Below are positions 6,691 through 13,618 of a stretch of DNA of 13,618 nucleotides, piece by piece (the first letter of the stretch is position 1; each line of letters begins with the position of its first letter). The stretch covers positions 1 through 13,618 of the forward strand of contig JACTVF010000030.1 in assembly GCA_019695435.1 (NCBI GenBank). The letters run 5' to 3'. This DNA comes from Methanoregulaceae archaeon. Lineage in GTDB: Archaea; Halobacteriota; Methanomicrobia; Methanomicrobiales; Methanospirillaceae. Under the pieces are notes generated by a model. That model was not told where the DNA came from, did no database searches, and was given only the letters and a program-made list of their open reading frames with translations. A program made the position numbers and the translations under genes.

Positions 6691-7326
6691 TTACTGGATC
6701 TTATCCGCTGCCGCCTGCGCCAGTTCCTTCAACATTTCAAAATCCGTCGTTGTGCCACTCATGGTCAGCTCTTCGTATACATCCTTGTTAGTGAAGACAA
6801 TCGAGTATGTAGTGATCGAAAGGGGACTCTGGGTATCGGCTTCACGGTATGCAAACGTCTGTTCCCCCATATTCGGGCAGGGAAGTTCGTAAATCTGTGT
6901 CGTTGTGTTTTCCCGGGAGGTGATGTCCTCCTTTTCAATATCAAATACCTTGTTCATGTTTGCCAGAGGGTAGAGATCGATGACCTGCCGGAGTTCGGTC
7001 AGATCATATTTTTCCTGGTTCATACGATAGTAAGTCACCGTATACCCGGCTCTCCAGCCCAGGTAGTGTGACATCTGGCTCATCTCAAGGTACGTGAGAT
7101 CAGATCGATCCTTGAGGATATAGTCTGACGGCATATCGGAAGGCTGGAGAGCCATCTGCGACACCGGAACTGTCGTAACCGGGCCCTCTGTAGTTGGGAC
7201 GGGAACTGGCGCAGGGGTCTGGGTCGGTATCGGCAGGGCAGGATTAGGGAAAATTGCCGAGAGGCAACCCGAACTGACAAGTACCGCTGCGATGATTGCA
7301 CAGAGAATACCGGATCCGGCATGCAT
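6691..7326 (-). CDS. Secreted lipoprotein-like protein of unknown function
   Basis: The 211-residue protein begins with a hydrophobic signal segment (ILCAIIAAVLVSSGC, 7-21); Cys21 preceded by SSG resembles an archaeal lipobox, so it is probably anchored outside the membrane by a lipid on that Cys. A Pro/Thr-rich linker (about 27-56) follows, common in surface proteins of these methanogens. The remaining domain (about 58-211) contains LQPSDMPSDYILKDRSDLTY and ends in a short helix. It has many Thr and Tyr and one further Cys in its C-terminal part (ELPCPN). I recognise no catalytic motif and no family. The start at 7326 is supported by a TATA box 25-34 bases upstream, implying a leaderless mRNA. 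It diverges from the PH/zinc-ribbon protein gene. Confidence 0.8.
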   Translation of the reverse strand: MHAGSGILCAIIAAVLVSSGCLSAIFPNPALPIPTQTPAPVPVPTTEGPVTTVPVSQMALQPSDMPSDYILKDRSDLTYLEMSQMSHYLGWRAGYTVTYYRMNQEKYDLTELRQVIDLYPLANMNKVFDIEKEDITSRENTTTQIYELPCPNMGEQTFAYREADTQSPLSITTYSIVFTNKDVYEELTMSGTTTDFEMLKELAQAAADKIQ

Positions 7327-7345
7327 ATGATACGATTGACAATAT

Positions 7346-7375
7346 CAGATAAAATATTTGTCTGGAGATTATCTG
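7346..7375 (-). promoter_or_regulatory. TATA box with flanking inverted repeat, lipoprotein promoter
   Basis: Minus-strand CAAATATTTT (7351-7360) lies 25-34 bases before the ATG at 7326. It sits within a 7-bp inverted repeat, CAGATAA (7346-7352) and TTATCTG (7369-7375). A regulator bound there would cover the TATA/BRE region, so an operator is possible but unproven. Confidence 0.45.
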
Positions 7376-7588
7376 TTGAACTGAGTAACTGTGCTCCTGA
7401 GACCCTCTTGTAAAGAAGTGCCGGGGTTATCGTCCGAAGTGCACGCCCGCCATGGTGTGCGCCGGATTCGATGGTCATTACCCAATAAGTATAATTCACT
7501 TATCTCTCATCAGGGTCATGAAACGACACGGACAAATATCTTTTTCTCGGCAGACATCCCACGGTTGAAAGAATAGGGAAGGAGTAGT
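7376..7588. other. Divergent intergenic region; weak plus-strand promoter candidates
   Basis: No gene is seen here. Possible plus-strand TATA boxes are AGTATAATT (about 7488-7496) and AAATATCT (about 7534-7541), which would give leaders of roughly 70 or 30 bases. GGAG at 7581-7584 is the ribosome binding site for the ATG at 7589. The promoter choice is unresolved. Confidence 0.35.
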
Positions 7589-9184
7589 ATGGATGACCCA
7601 GATTTGCAGGGTGACGAACAGATTCTCACACGGACGCAGAGTGTCCATGTAAAATCGATTTCGTTTGAGGGAATCCTCACCAACAAACGAATTATCCTTG
7701 TTGACAGGTTAAAGAATGTCCTGCCGCCCAAAGAGATCCCGCTTGCCACGATCCAGTCTATCGAAGCAGGGGAGAATGCGATCCGGGATCTTGTCATAAC
7801 ACTGGGGGTCATCACCAAGTCCGGCGGGACACGACAGATGGTGCTGACCTTCTCTCGCGAAGGCGGCGGAAACCGGATTAAGGAGCGGGACGAATGGGTC
7901 CGGCAAATCCGGGCCCATCGCACCCCATCGTTTGAGCAGGTAATCCGCAAGGTTATCCCGGGAATAGAAACCACACCTAGAGAACAGATTGAGATAACGC
8001 CCCATACCCCCGAGACTGTCGGATCTTCGGTATGGCCTGCACGATCGACCGAGTTTTTCCCGTCAGTAAAAAAGGTCCTGGAAAATCAACCGGTCTCTTC
8101 GCAGGCTCCAGCACCGTCACCCTTACCAACACCCGAAACGATACTAGGTACTTATTGCACTCGTTGCGGTACAAAAGTACCAGAGGGATCCGGTTTTTGC
8201 AACAAGTGCGGCTCTCGGATTATACGGACGGGAGAGACTCCACAGACACCGGTTTCAGCACCCGCTCCATCCAAACCCCTGTCCGCAACACCAAATGAAC
8301 GCCCGATCGATCATGATATTCAATCCATAGAACCTCTCATCGAGAAATCCTCTATAAACATCCCTCGCGATCCTCTCCGCACAGCCCCCCCGCCACAAGA
8401 AGTCTCACAACCGGCATCTCAGGCACCGTTCTCCACGACACCCGTCATCCCAGAACAACCGGCAACCACAGCAGTTCCCTCAGCCGCACCCCCGGCAAAG
8501 AAGCAGGTTATGCCCCGGCTCTTCTCTCCAAAAGATCTGCCCCCCACACCGCTTGTTCCCTCATCCATGCCCACCGCAACTCCGCCCCTACCAAAAAAAC
8601 CCACAAACAAAAAGAAGATTCTTCTGGTGGCGGGTATCATCGTGATCGTCCTTATCGCTGTGGTTGCAGTTGTCGTTATACTGCCAAAGATGGGTTCGCT
8701 CGGGAACCTGTTACACGGTTCCGGCGGGTCTTCTTCCGGCACAACAACTGCCGCAGCTTCAACCACATCAGCTGCTGGTAACAGTTCTGCCATGGTTATA
8801 GCAACGCAGACACCGGTCTCCATTCCCCAGACCGGGGTCTACATCTACGTGAATTATCTTGGCGGATGGACGGGCACGTACGGGACATCGGATAACCTGC
8901 AGAAGGATACAAATTCCGGTGAAAGGAACATGGAAGTGGTGAATGCAACCGGTAATGTGACAGCCTCGTTCTCGAAACAGGATGGCTCAAGTCACGCGAT
9001 TACGGTATCGATCTACAAGGATGGTAAAGTCCTTTCCAGCAGCTCCACCACTGCCCCGAATGGCAAGGTGACACTCTCCGTCAACGTGACGACCGGGGTT
9101 GCACAACAGCCGGTGGTCAGCGGGGGCAGCAGTACCATAACCGTCGCAACAACGGCAAACACCACGACGGCTGCCACAAAATAA
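7589..9184 (+). CDS. Membrane protein with PH-like domain, zinc ribbon, one TM helix and an external beta domain
   Basis: Four parts can be read in this 531-residue protein. Residues about 8-110 look like a bacterial/archaeal PH-type domain (GILTNKRIILVDR, then IPLATIQSIEAGEN, closing with an amphipathic helix ERDEWVRQIRAH). A zinc ribbon at 190-207 has Cys190, Cys193, Cys204 and Cys207 (CTRCG and CNKCG). A long Pro/Ser/Thr-rich linker (about 213-338) leads to basic residues (KKPTNKKK) and one membrane helix (about 344-365). Outside follow a Gly/Ser/Thr stalk (377-400) and a beta-rich domain (about 413-505, beginning TGVYIYVNYLGGWTGTYGT) with a Thr-rich tail. By the positive-inside rule the PH and zinc parts are cytoplasmic and the C-terminal domain is external. 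Function is unknown; a membrane sensor or scaffold is a guess. Translation is supported by GGAG (7581-7584). Confidence 0.85.
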   Translation: MDDPDLQGDEQILTRTQSVHVKSISFEGILTNKRIILVDRLKNVLPPKEIPLATIQSIEAGENAIRDLVITLGVITKSGGTRQMVLTFSREGGGNRIKERDEWVRQIRAHRTPSFEQVIRKVIPGIETTPREQIEITPHTPETVGSSVWPARSTEFFPSVKKVLENQPVSSQAPAPSPLPTPETILGTYCTRCGTKVPEGSGFCNKCGSRIIRTGETPQTPVSAPAPSKPLSATPNERPIDHDIQSIEPLIEKSSINIPRDPLRTAPPPQEVSQPASQAPFSTTPVIPEQPATTAVPSAAPPAKKQVMPRLFSPKDLPPTPLVPSSMPTATPPLPKKPTNKKKILLVAGIIVIVLIAVVAVVVILPKMGSLGNLLHGSGGSSSGTTTAAASTTSAAGNSSAMVIATQTPVSIPQTGVYIYVNYLGGWTGTYGTSDNLQKDTNSGERNMEVVNATGNVTASFSKQDGSSHAITVSIYKDGKVLSSSSTTAPNGKVTLSVNVTTGVAQQPVVSGGSSTITVATTANTTTAATK

Positions 9185-9211
9185 TTGTTCTCTTCACCCG
9201 GATCCATACCA

Positions 9212-9227
9212 TCCCGGGAATTTTTTT
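9212..9227 (+). terminator. T-run terminator after the PH/zinc-ribbon gene
   Basis: TCCCGGG (9212-9218) followed by seven Ts at 9221-9227, about 30-40 bases past the stop codon, fits an archaeal oligo-T terminator. A matching CCCGGGA at 9237-9243 makes a short inverted repeat around the T run. Confidence 0.5.
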
Positions 9228-9271
9228 GTCGTGAACCCCGGGAAAAACAGTGGCCTGTCCTTTCTGATTCA

Positions 9272-9301
9272 GCCGGCGCAACCGGCGTCCGCTCTTTTTT
9301 T
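9272..9301 (+). terminator. Second hairpin plus T-run terminator candidate
   Basis: GCCGG and CCGGC form a 5-bp stem with a short loop (about 9272-9286). A run of Ts ends at about 9301. It may be a backup terminator for the upstream gene. Confidence 0.35.
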
Positions 9302-9372
9302 CCGGCCAGCAGATCCGGTATGCCGCGACGCCAGTACCCGCAGTAAGAATAAGGCAGGTGTCTCGTACAGCG

Positions 9373-9380
9373 TTTTAATA
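9373..9380 (+). promoter_or_regulatory. TATA box for the HEAT-repeat gene
   Basis: TTTTAATA lies 37-44 bases before the ATG at 9417. A start near 9402 would give a very short leader that just contains the ribosome binding site GAGGAT (9405-9410). Confidence 0.45.
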
Positions 9381-9404
9381 TTTTCAGGATGGTACATAGT
9401 CCAT

Positions 9405-9410
9405 GAGGAT
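9405..9410 (+). promoter_or_regulatory. Ribosome binding site fixing the HEAT-repeat protein start
   Basis: GAGGAT is six bases before the ATG at 9417. It favours this start over the 62-codon longer frame from 9231, which begins inside the terminator region and has unlikely composition. Confidence 0.6.
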
Positions 9411-9416
9411 TCTATT

Positions 9417-10019
9417 ATGGCGGATACACAGGTGCCACCGGCACCGGAAGGGGCAGAGGATCTTGGAAAGCAGGGAATCGATGTCCTGGTACACACCCTG
9501 CACAACAGCGCTGACCCGGCCGTACGGAGATATGCGGCATACCTGCTCGGCAATGCCAGAACCCCGCAGGCCATCCGGCCTTTAATCGAAGCACTCGGGG
9601 ATATGGATAAATCCGTGCGGGAGCAGGCGATGCTCGCGCTGGTAGCCACCGGTAAGGCCGCCACCGAGCCTCTTGCTGCCGCCATGAAAGTCCCAAAGTG
9701 GGAGGCACGTTACCGTGCGGCTGAGGCACTCGGGAAACTTGCTGACGAGAAGGCCCTAAAACCACTCGTAATGGGCCTTCGCGACCATCGTGACCATGTG
9801 CGGTATATGGCCGCTAAAGGGTTGAGGGATCTGGGAGATTCCACGGCGATTGATCCGTTGATCATTCTTTTAAAAGATGACAACCGGGTAGTGAAAATTA
9901 TGACCGTGCGGGCACTTTCTGCAATTGGCGGTGAGAAGGTCCGGATTGCCCTCAAGGACGCTCTTGCCAACGAGACTGATGAAGGGGTCAAAGAAGCGAT
10001 TAATTCGGCGTTGAAATGA
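9417..10019 (+). CDS. HEAT-repeat (PBS-lyase-type) protein
   Basis: This 200-residue soluble protein is almost wholly built of HEAT-like repeats of about 31 residues, each a pair of helices. Repeat units begin near residues 21, 52, 83, 114, 145 and 174. They share the pattern of Asp/Val/Arg at the turn, an Ala-rich helix, then Gly and a second helix with PLI or PLV (for example VRRYAAYLLGNARTPQAIRP, VREQAMLALVATG, VRYMAAKGLRDLGDSTAIDP, VVKIMTVRALSAIG). Such proteins are helical solenoids that bind other proteins; related domains in cyanobacteria are bilin lyases, but no such chemistry is expected in a methanogen. The first 20 residues are Pro/Gly-rich and probably flexible. It appears to have its own promoter and lies between the PH/zinc-ribbon and kinase-like genes. 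The partner is unknown. Confidence 0.88.
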   Translation: MADTQVPPAPEGAEDLGKQGIDVLVHTLHNSADPAVRRYAAYLLGNARTPQAIRPLIEALGDMDKSVREQAMLALVATGKAATEPLAAAMKVPKWEARYRAAEALGKLADEKALKPLVMGLRDHRDHVRYMAAKGLRDLGDSTAIDPLIILLKDDNRVVKIMTVRALSAIGGEKVRIALKDALANETDEGVKEAINSALK

Positions 10020-10263
10020 TTAGTCCTGTAATAATCCCTCTCCATAATCTGTCACAACCGGGTGACGGAAGGCTCTCGTGCGGCGAGCTGTCTGTCAAGG
10101 GTCATTACTTTACAGCAGGAATATAGTAGAGATTGAAAGTTCCTGATTTAAAGCCGGTTTCCCGGGAAAAAAGATCAATTACGTATCTTTATCACGTCGT
10201 ATGGGCGATTCACTAGCTGACAACTATCAAAATACCACCCCGTGTATCAAATGGTGATTATGT
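10020..10263. other. Intergenic region before the kinase-like gene
   Basis: No gene is seen. A weak hairpin, GTCAC (10051-10055) with GTGAC (10062-10066), lies after the HEAT-repeat gene. AT-rich tracts near 10120-10129 and 10184-10193 (TATCTTTATC) are possible TATA boxes, but none is placed clearly enough to call. Confidence 0.3.
10253..10258 (+). promoter_or_regulatory. Ribosome binding site supporting a TTG start
   Basis: GGTGAT matches the 3' end of archaeal 16S rRNA and lies five bases before TTG at 10264. An in-frame stop at 10255-10257 blocks longer frames, and the next in-frame ATG (10327) would cut the first membrane helix. Confidence 0.6.
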
Positions 10264-12414
10264 TTGGGAAACAATAAACAATCTTCTGGATGCAACCGAT
10301 CTTTCTCCCATTCGCTTCTTATCGCCATGATTATTCTGGTCATCTTTCTTGTCGGCTTTATGACATTATATGATTATATCTCCCTCAAAAGCAGCACCGA
10401 AAATGAATTTTCAAATATTCAGAATCAGACTGAAGATAGCATCACTGCAGCATTACGGCTTGAAGACACGACCACCACCATCTTGGATGACCAGCTCAAT
10501 CAGCAGATGATAAGTGGTTTTGCTGTGCTCTTTGCGGAATACAATCGTTCCGGTAAAAATCCGGCGTCCATGAACCTCTTGTCGGTCAAAGAGACCCTGG
10601 GCAAGGGGTACGACATATATGTCATCAATGAGTCCGGCGTAATCGTGTATACAACATACCCGCTGGAGCAGGGAGAGGATTTCCGGAGTATTCCCTATTT
10701 TTACACATACCTGACAAAGGTCAGGCTGTCGCAGGGTTTTTTTCCCGATCGCGTGGTGCAGGAGATACCGGAAACCGGCATGTACCGTAAATATGCGTAC
10801 CAGCCCACCCCGGATCACCGGTACGTGATGGAGATTGGCTATTCAACCCCCTCTTTTAAGGAGATCAACAACAGGCTGGATGATAAGGATAACATCGCGG
10901 AACTTGTTTCTGTCAATCCCTATATCGATCAATTCAGTATTTTTGACATAATGGGGCGCAGTACCGATGATTACAGCCTTCCGGACAATCTCACGGAAAC
11001 GAATCTCAAGCAGGTGATTGCCAACCGAAAGACCATGGAAATCGATGTCCCGTCAAACCATCAGGAGATCCGGTACCTTTTTGTCGATCTGAAAAATCCC
11101 CGGTATGGTTCCGATATGAGCAGGATCGTAGTGCTTACCTATAATACAGGACGGGTTCAGGATGCCCTTAACCGTCTCGTTTTTATCCACGTCATGTTCG
11201 GAGGGTGCGCGCTTCTGATCGGGTGTGTTCTCGCTTATTGCTTTTCCCGCAGAATGACCCGCCCGATAGCAAAAATTGCCCATGACGCAGATATTATCGC
11301 CGGTGGAAATTTTGAACACCGGATCGGTACCACACAAGCCTGGGAGTTTGTGATCCTTGAAAAAAGCATCAATACGATGGTGGATTCACTCAAGGCTGCA
11401 ACCCAGAAACTTAATGATGAGGAGATCTTCCACAGGAACATTATCGATCAGATGCCGGTAGGAATATTTCTTAAAAAAATGGATACCGGCAGGTATATCT
11501 TCTGGAACCGGGCAAGCGAAGAGATCTTTGAGCGGCAGGCAATGGATGTGATCGGAAGATCTGATGAAGAAATATTCCCCGCAGCAATGGCGTCCCGGAT
11601 CAAAAAAGAGGATGAGGAAGCGCTTGCCTCCCGGGTAGAGATCAAGTATACAAAGATCACGACAAAAACGCACGGAGAGCGTGTTATCCATATGATCATT
11701 GTCCCGATCTATGAATCGAAAAGATCAGTGAGGTACATGCTTGGTATTGCAGAAGATGTGACTGATGAGGCCATCACCGTTAAAAAAGACCTGATATTCA
11801 GCATTACCCGAAGTGATATCCTCGATCAGCTAGCCGTCATCATGACCTATCTCGAGAGGGCCCAGCTCAAAACCACTCACGAGGCGATGCAGATGTTCTT
11901 TGACAAAACCATTGGATCGGTGGAATCCATCAAGAACCAGATTGCGTATGAGGGGGCTCTTGAGAATATCGGGGTTATCACACCCACATGGCAATTGGTA
12001 GATCAAGCTTTCGCCGAAGCGATTCAGATGCTGCCCAATCACGGCATTGATATCAGGATCGATGTGAATGAGATCGAGATCTTTGCCGATCCGTTACTCC
12101 CCCGAATCTTCTTCAGCCTTTTGTCCCAATCATTCCGGTGTGGCGGACCGGCACTCTCGAAGATACGGATGACTGCTTGTCAAGAGGAAGAATCCCTCAT
12201 GCTAATCTATGAAGACAACGGTTTGGGAATCCCCGCCGGTGAGAAACAGCGGATCTTCGAATTCGGGTACATCCACGAAAATATGGTCAGCCTCTTCCTG
12301 ATCCGCGAGCTTCTCGGCTTTACCGGTATTACCATCGTTGAAACCGGCGAACCGGGTCACAGTATGCGTTTTAAAATTGTGGTGCCGAAAGGGCGATTCA
12401 GGTATAGGAAGTAA
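10264..12414 (+). CDS. Cache-HAMP-PAS sensor histidine kinase homologue, probably a pseudokinase
   Basis: The protein has 716 residues. It has TM1 (about 16-38), an extracytoplasmic sensor of Cache type (about 45-300, with YDIYVINESGVIVYTTYP at 116-133), TM2 (about 305-327), a HAMP domain (about 328-380), a PAS domain (about 388-505) and a kinase-like C-terminal part. Relatives in methanogens carry TRHDIxNQ as the phosphoacceptor motif. Here it reads TRSDILDQ (515-522), with Ser517 in place of the His. The N box reads FFSLLSQSFRCGG (616-628), where relatives have NLxDNAxxHG, so the metal-binding Asn is Gln622. The G1 box DNGLGIP (651-657) is kept, but the G2 box, normally GxxTGLGLFL, is IHENMVSLFL (670-679), with its glycines gone. 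It therefore probably cannot autophosphorylate; it may sense and act through partners. No receiver gene is adjacent. Confidence 0.88.
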   Translation: MGNNKQSSGCNRSFSHSLLIAMIILVIFLVGFMTLYDYISLKSSTENEFSNIQNQTEDSITAALRLEDTTTTILDDQLNQQMISGFAVLFAEYNRSGKNPASMNLLSVKETLGKGYDIYVINESGVIVYTTYPLEQGEDFRSIPYFYTYLTKVRLSQGFFPDRVVQEIPETGMYRKYAYQPTPDHRYVMEIGYSTPSFKEINNRLDDKDNIAELVSVNPYIDQFSIFDIMGRSTDDYSLPDNLTETNLKQVIANRKTMEIDVPSNHQEIRYLFVDLKNPRYGSDMSRIVVLTYNTGRVQDALNRLVFIHVMFGGCALLIGCVLAYCFSRRMTRPIAKIAHDADIIAGGNFEHRIGTTQAWEFVILEKSINTMVDSLKAATQKLNDEEIFHRNIIDQMPVGIFLKKMDTGRYIFWNRASEEIFERQAMDVIGRSDEEIFPAAMASRIKKEDEEALASRVEIKYTKITTKTHGERVIHMIIVPIYESKRSVRYMLGIAEDVTDEAITVKKDLIFSITRSDILDQLAVIMTYLERAQLKTTHEAMQMFFDKTIGSVESIKNQIAYEGALENIGVITPTWQLVDQAFAEAIQMLPNHGIDIRIDVNEIEIFADPLLPRIFFSLLSQSFRCGGPALSKIRMTACQEEESLMLIYEDNGLGIPAGEKQRIFEFGYIHENMVSLFLIRELLGFTGITIVETGEPGHSMRFKIVVPKGRFRYRK

Positions 12415-12441
12415 AAAGAGCCGGGTACGTCGCGGCTTTTT
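12413..12441 (+). terminator. Hairpin terminator after the kinase-like gene
   Basis: AAAAAGAGCCG overlaps the stop codon and pairs with CGGCTTTTT ending near 12441, giving a stem of GCCG/CGGC plus A-T pairs and one G-T pair. The T run on the plus strand would end the transcript. Confidence 0.5.
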
Positions 12442-12575
12442 ACCCGCATCAGATGTGATAATAAGCCCACAGCAAGATCCTGACAAAAGAGGCCAATAAA
12501 ATACCTTGTTCCCGTATGACGCCATCTAGACAAGCCATTTCCTGAAAATACTGGGGATTCGTGTAAGAAGAGCGT

Positions 12576-13618
12576 TTAAATAAGACCCGACGGGCTGCCG
12601 GCCTTCACGGTCCCTGTTTCTCCAGTGTCGGCAGACAGGCGCCGAATCCTGCCGGTCTGTGAGGTAGTATAGGCGCTCCGTCGCAGCAGGGCTGCCCTGA
12701 ATTCCTGTCCACCCATTAACGTTACCATATGTGTAATCGATGGATCTTCGAGCATGCGCTGGTGCAGGACAAATTCATACTGCTCCTCTGCAACCGGCAC
12801 AAAGCAGAGCCCTCGTGCCTGTGCAGCTCCCCTGCTGCAGATGCCGGCATCTGTCTGTCCGTCCTGGATCGTAGCAGCAACAGCAGCGGCAGATCCGACT
12901 TCGCAGGTGGATCCGATTAGCCTGTCCGGATCGACATTGTGGGATAAAAGCAGCGCTTCAAAAAGGGTAGGGGAAAAGAGATCCCTGCGCGTGGTTGCCC
13001 ACCGGAGCCGGTCAAGTGCGTCAAGGGAGATCGGTTCCTTGGATGCGATCCCCTGTTCGATCCCGGCAATATGGATAAATGCAAGATCCCGCATCCCGTT
13101 GAAGGATCGGATAACACCGGACTCTGACGTAAGCGACGTTGCCGGGATCATCATGGGGGCTGCATGGCAGGAATTTCGTTTAAGTGAAAGCAGCGCCCCG
13201 GCATTGCCGGTATTTCCTGCATGGATATACAGTCCCTCATCCCGTGCGAGATTCCCGAGTTCTTCAAGCGCCGGATCTACCACACCGGAGAGCAGGAGTG
13301 TACGATCTATGCTTGCAGGATCGGTGGTCAGAAAAACATCCAGTTCATGCCCTGCATCGTATCCCTCAATGGGTGCCGGTATATGGGCATATCCATTTGC
13401 CCGGACCGTTGCCATCTGAACAACCGGACCCCGTGACTGTGCCATACCCCAGTACTGTCTGCCGATACGGCCCACCGAGATCGGCAAAAACTCGTCAAAC
13501 CCGAGATCGGAACTGACCGGTGTCGCCAGTCTGACGGGGACCTGAAATTTCTGGGCCGGCGCCAGTCCCCACTCCTCAAGAAGGGTACCGGCAAATTCAC
13601 GAAGGACGGTCTGGGCGG
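12576..13618 (-). CDS. moeA: MoeA C-terminal part fused to a PBP-like (LysR-substrate-type) domain, 5' partial
   Basis: The frame is open to the window edge, so the N-terminus is missing; 346 residues are visible. The TTG at 13487 is an internal Leu codon. The first part (about 20-95) resembles the C-terminal domain of MoeA (VPVRLATP, then GFDEFLPISVGRIGRQYWG and IEGYDAGHELDVFL). From about residue 110 onward comes the periplasmic-binding-protein-like domain often fused to MoeA in archaea: LEELGNLARDEGLYIHAGNT, KRNSCHAAPMM, FIHIAGIEQGI, RLRWATTRRDLFSPTLFEAL, TDAGICSRGAAQARGLCFVP and QEFRAALLRRSAYTTSQTGR. MoeA inserts molybdenum or tungsten into molybdopterin, which methanogens need for formylmethanofuran and formate dehydrogenases. 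The fused domain may bind a small ligand such as the oxyanion, but this is inference. The catalytic MoeA domain lies outside the window. Confidence 0.82.
   Translation of the reverse strand, partial: AQTVLREFAGTLLEEWGLAPAQKFQVPVRLATPVSSDLGFDEFLPISVGRIGRQYWGMAQSRGPVVQMATVRANGYAHIPAPIEGYDAGHELDVFLTTDPASIDRTLLLSGVVDPALEELGNLARDEGLYIHAGNTGNAGALLSLKRNSCHAAPMMIPATSLTSESGVIRSFNGMRDLAFIHIAGIEQGIASKEPISLDALDRLRWATTRRDLFSPTLFEALLLSHNVDPDRLIGSTCEVGSAAAVAATIQDGQTDAGICSRGAAQARGLCFVPVAEEQYEFVLHQRMLEDPSITHMVTLMGGQEFRAALLRRSAYTTSQTGRIRRLSADTGETGTVKAGSPSGLI

Noticed and set aside
7391..7576. 61-codon plus-strand frame in the divergent intergenic region
   Set aside because: It has no ribosome binding site, unlikely composition, and covers the predicted promoter area.
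9231..9416. 62-codon N-terminal extension of the HEAT-repeat protein
   Set aside because: It starts within terminator-like sequence, spans the TATA box, and the ATG at 9417 has a good ribosome binding site.
10260..10277. Short ATG frame just before the kinase-like gene
   Set aside because: It stops within five codons; the ribosome binding site spacing fits the TTG at 10264 instead.
12754..13419. Plus-strand frame of 221 codons
   Set aside because: It is the antisense shadow of the MoeA fusion, with Ser/Pro-rich low-quality translation.

Overview
The window looks like chromosomal DNA of a hydrogenotrophic methanogen of the order Methanomicrobiales, and a Methanoregula-like organism is the best guess. 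That placement is an inference from protein character, not from a search. The pointers are a methanogen-type AIR-synthase-related (HypE-like) protein, a MoeA fused to a periplasmic-binding-protein-like domain, a Cache-HAMP-PAS kinase of the methanogen 'TR-H-DI' type, archaeal TATA boxes close to start codons (leaderless genes), GGTGAT/GAGGTGA ribosome binding sites, and moderately GC-rich codons.

Layout. (1) 2-3348, plus strand: the 3' end of an operon for a complex I / group 4 hydrogenase-like membrane complex: an antiporter-like proton channel (5' end outside the window), a fused NuoC-NuoD/HycE-like large subunit, and a NuoB/HycG-like small subunit. (2) 3423-4214, plus: a leaderless S33-type alpha/beta hydrolase. 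(3) 4210-4450: a roughly 222-bp fold-back, MITE-like element with imperfect terminal inverted repeats, flanked by a perfect 9-bp direct repeat; the left copy covers the hydrolase stop codon. (4) 4491-7326, minus: the AIR-synthase-related protein, an uncertain small ORF, a YkgJ-type cysteine-cluster protein and a secreted lipoprotein-like protein. (5) 7589-10019, plus: a PH-like/zinc-ribbon/single-TM protein and a HEAT-repeat protein. (6) 10264-12414, plus: a membrane sensor kinase homologue starting at TTG. (7) 12576-13618, minus, running off the end: the C-terminal part of a MoeA-PBP fusion.

Main result. The membrane complex appears to have no redox centres in the subunits visible here. The large subunit has lost all four cysteines that bind the NiFe site (Ser237, Glu240, Ser524, Gly527 in their places). 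The small subunit has lost all four canonical ligands of the proximal [4Fe-4S] cluster (Asp53, Ala56, Asp120, Asn150). Both frames are open and the surrounding family motifs are well kept, and the antiporter-like subunit still has its key membrane Glu and Lys. NiFe-less relatives are known as Ehr complexes; loss of the cluster as well raises the question of what drives, or is driven by, the membrane arm.

Two further unusual items: the sensor kinase homologue lacks its phosphoacceptor His and has broken N and G2 boxes, so it is probably a pseudokinase; and the fold-back element with target-site duplication suggests a related IS elsewhere in the genome. No tRNA, rRNA, CRISPR array or complete transposase gene was seen.
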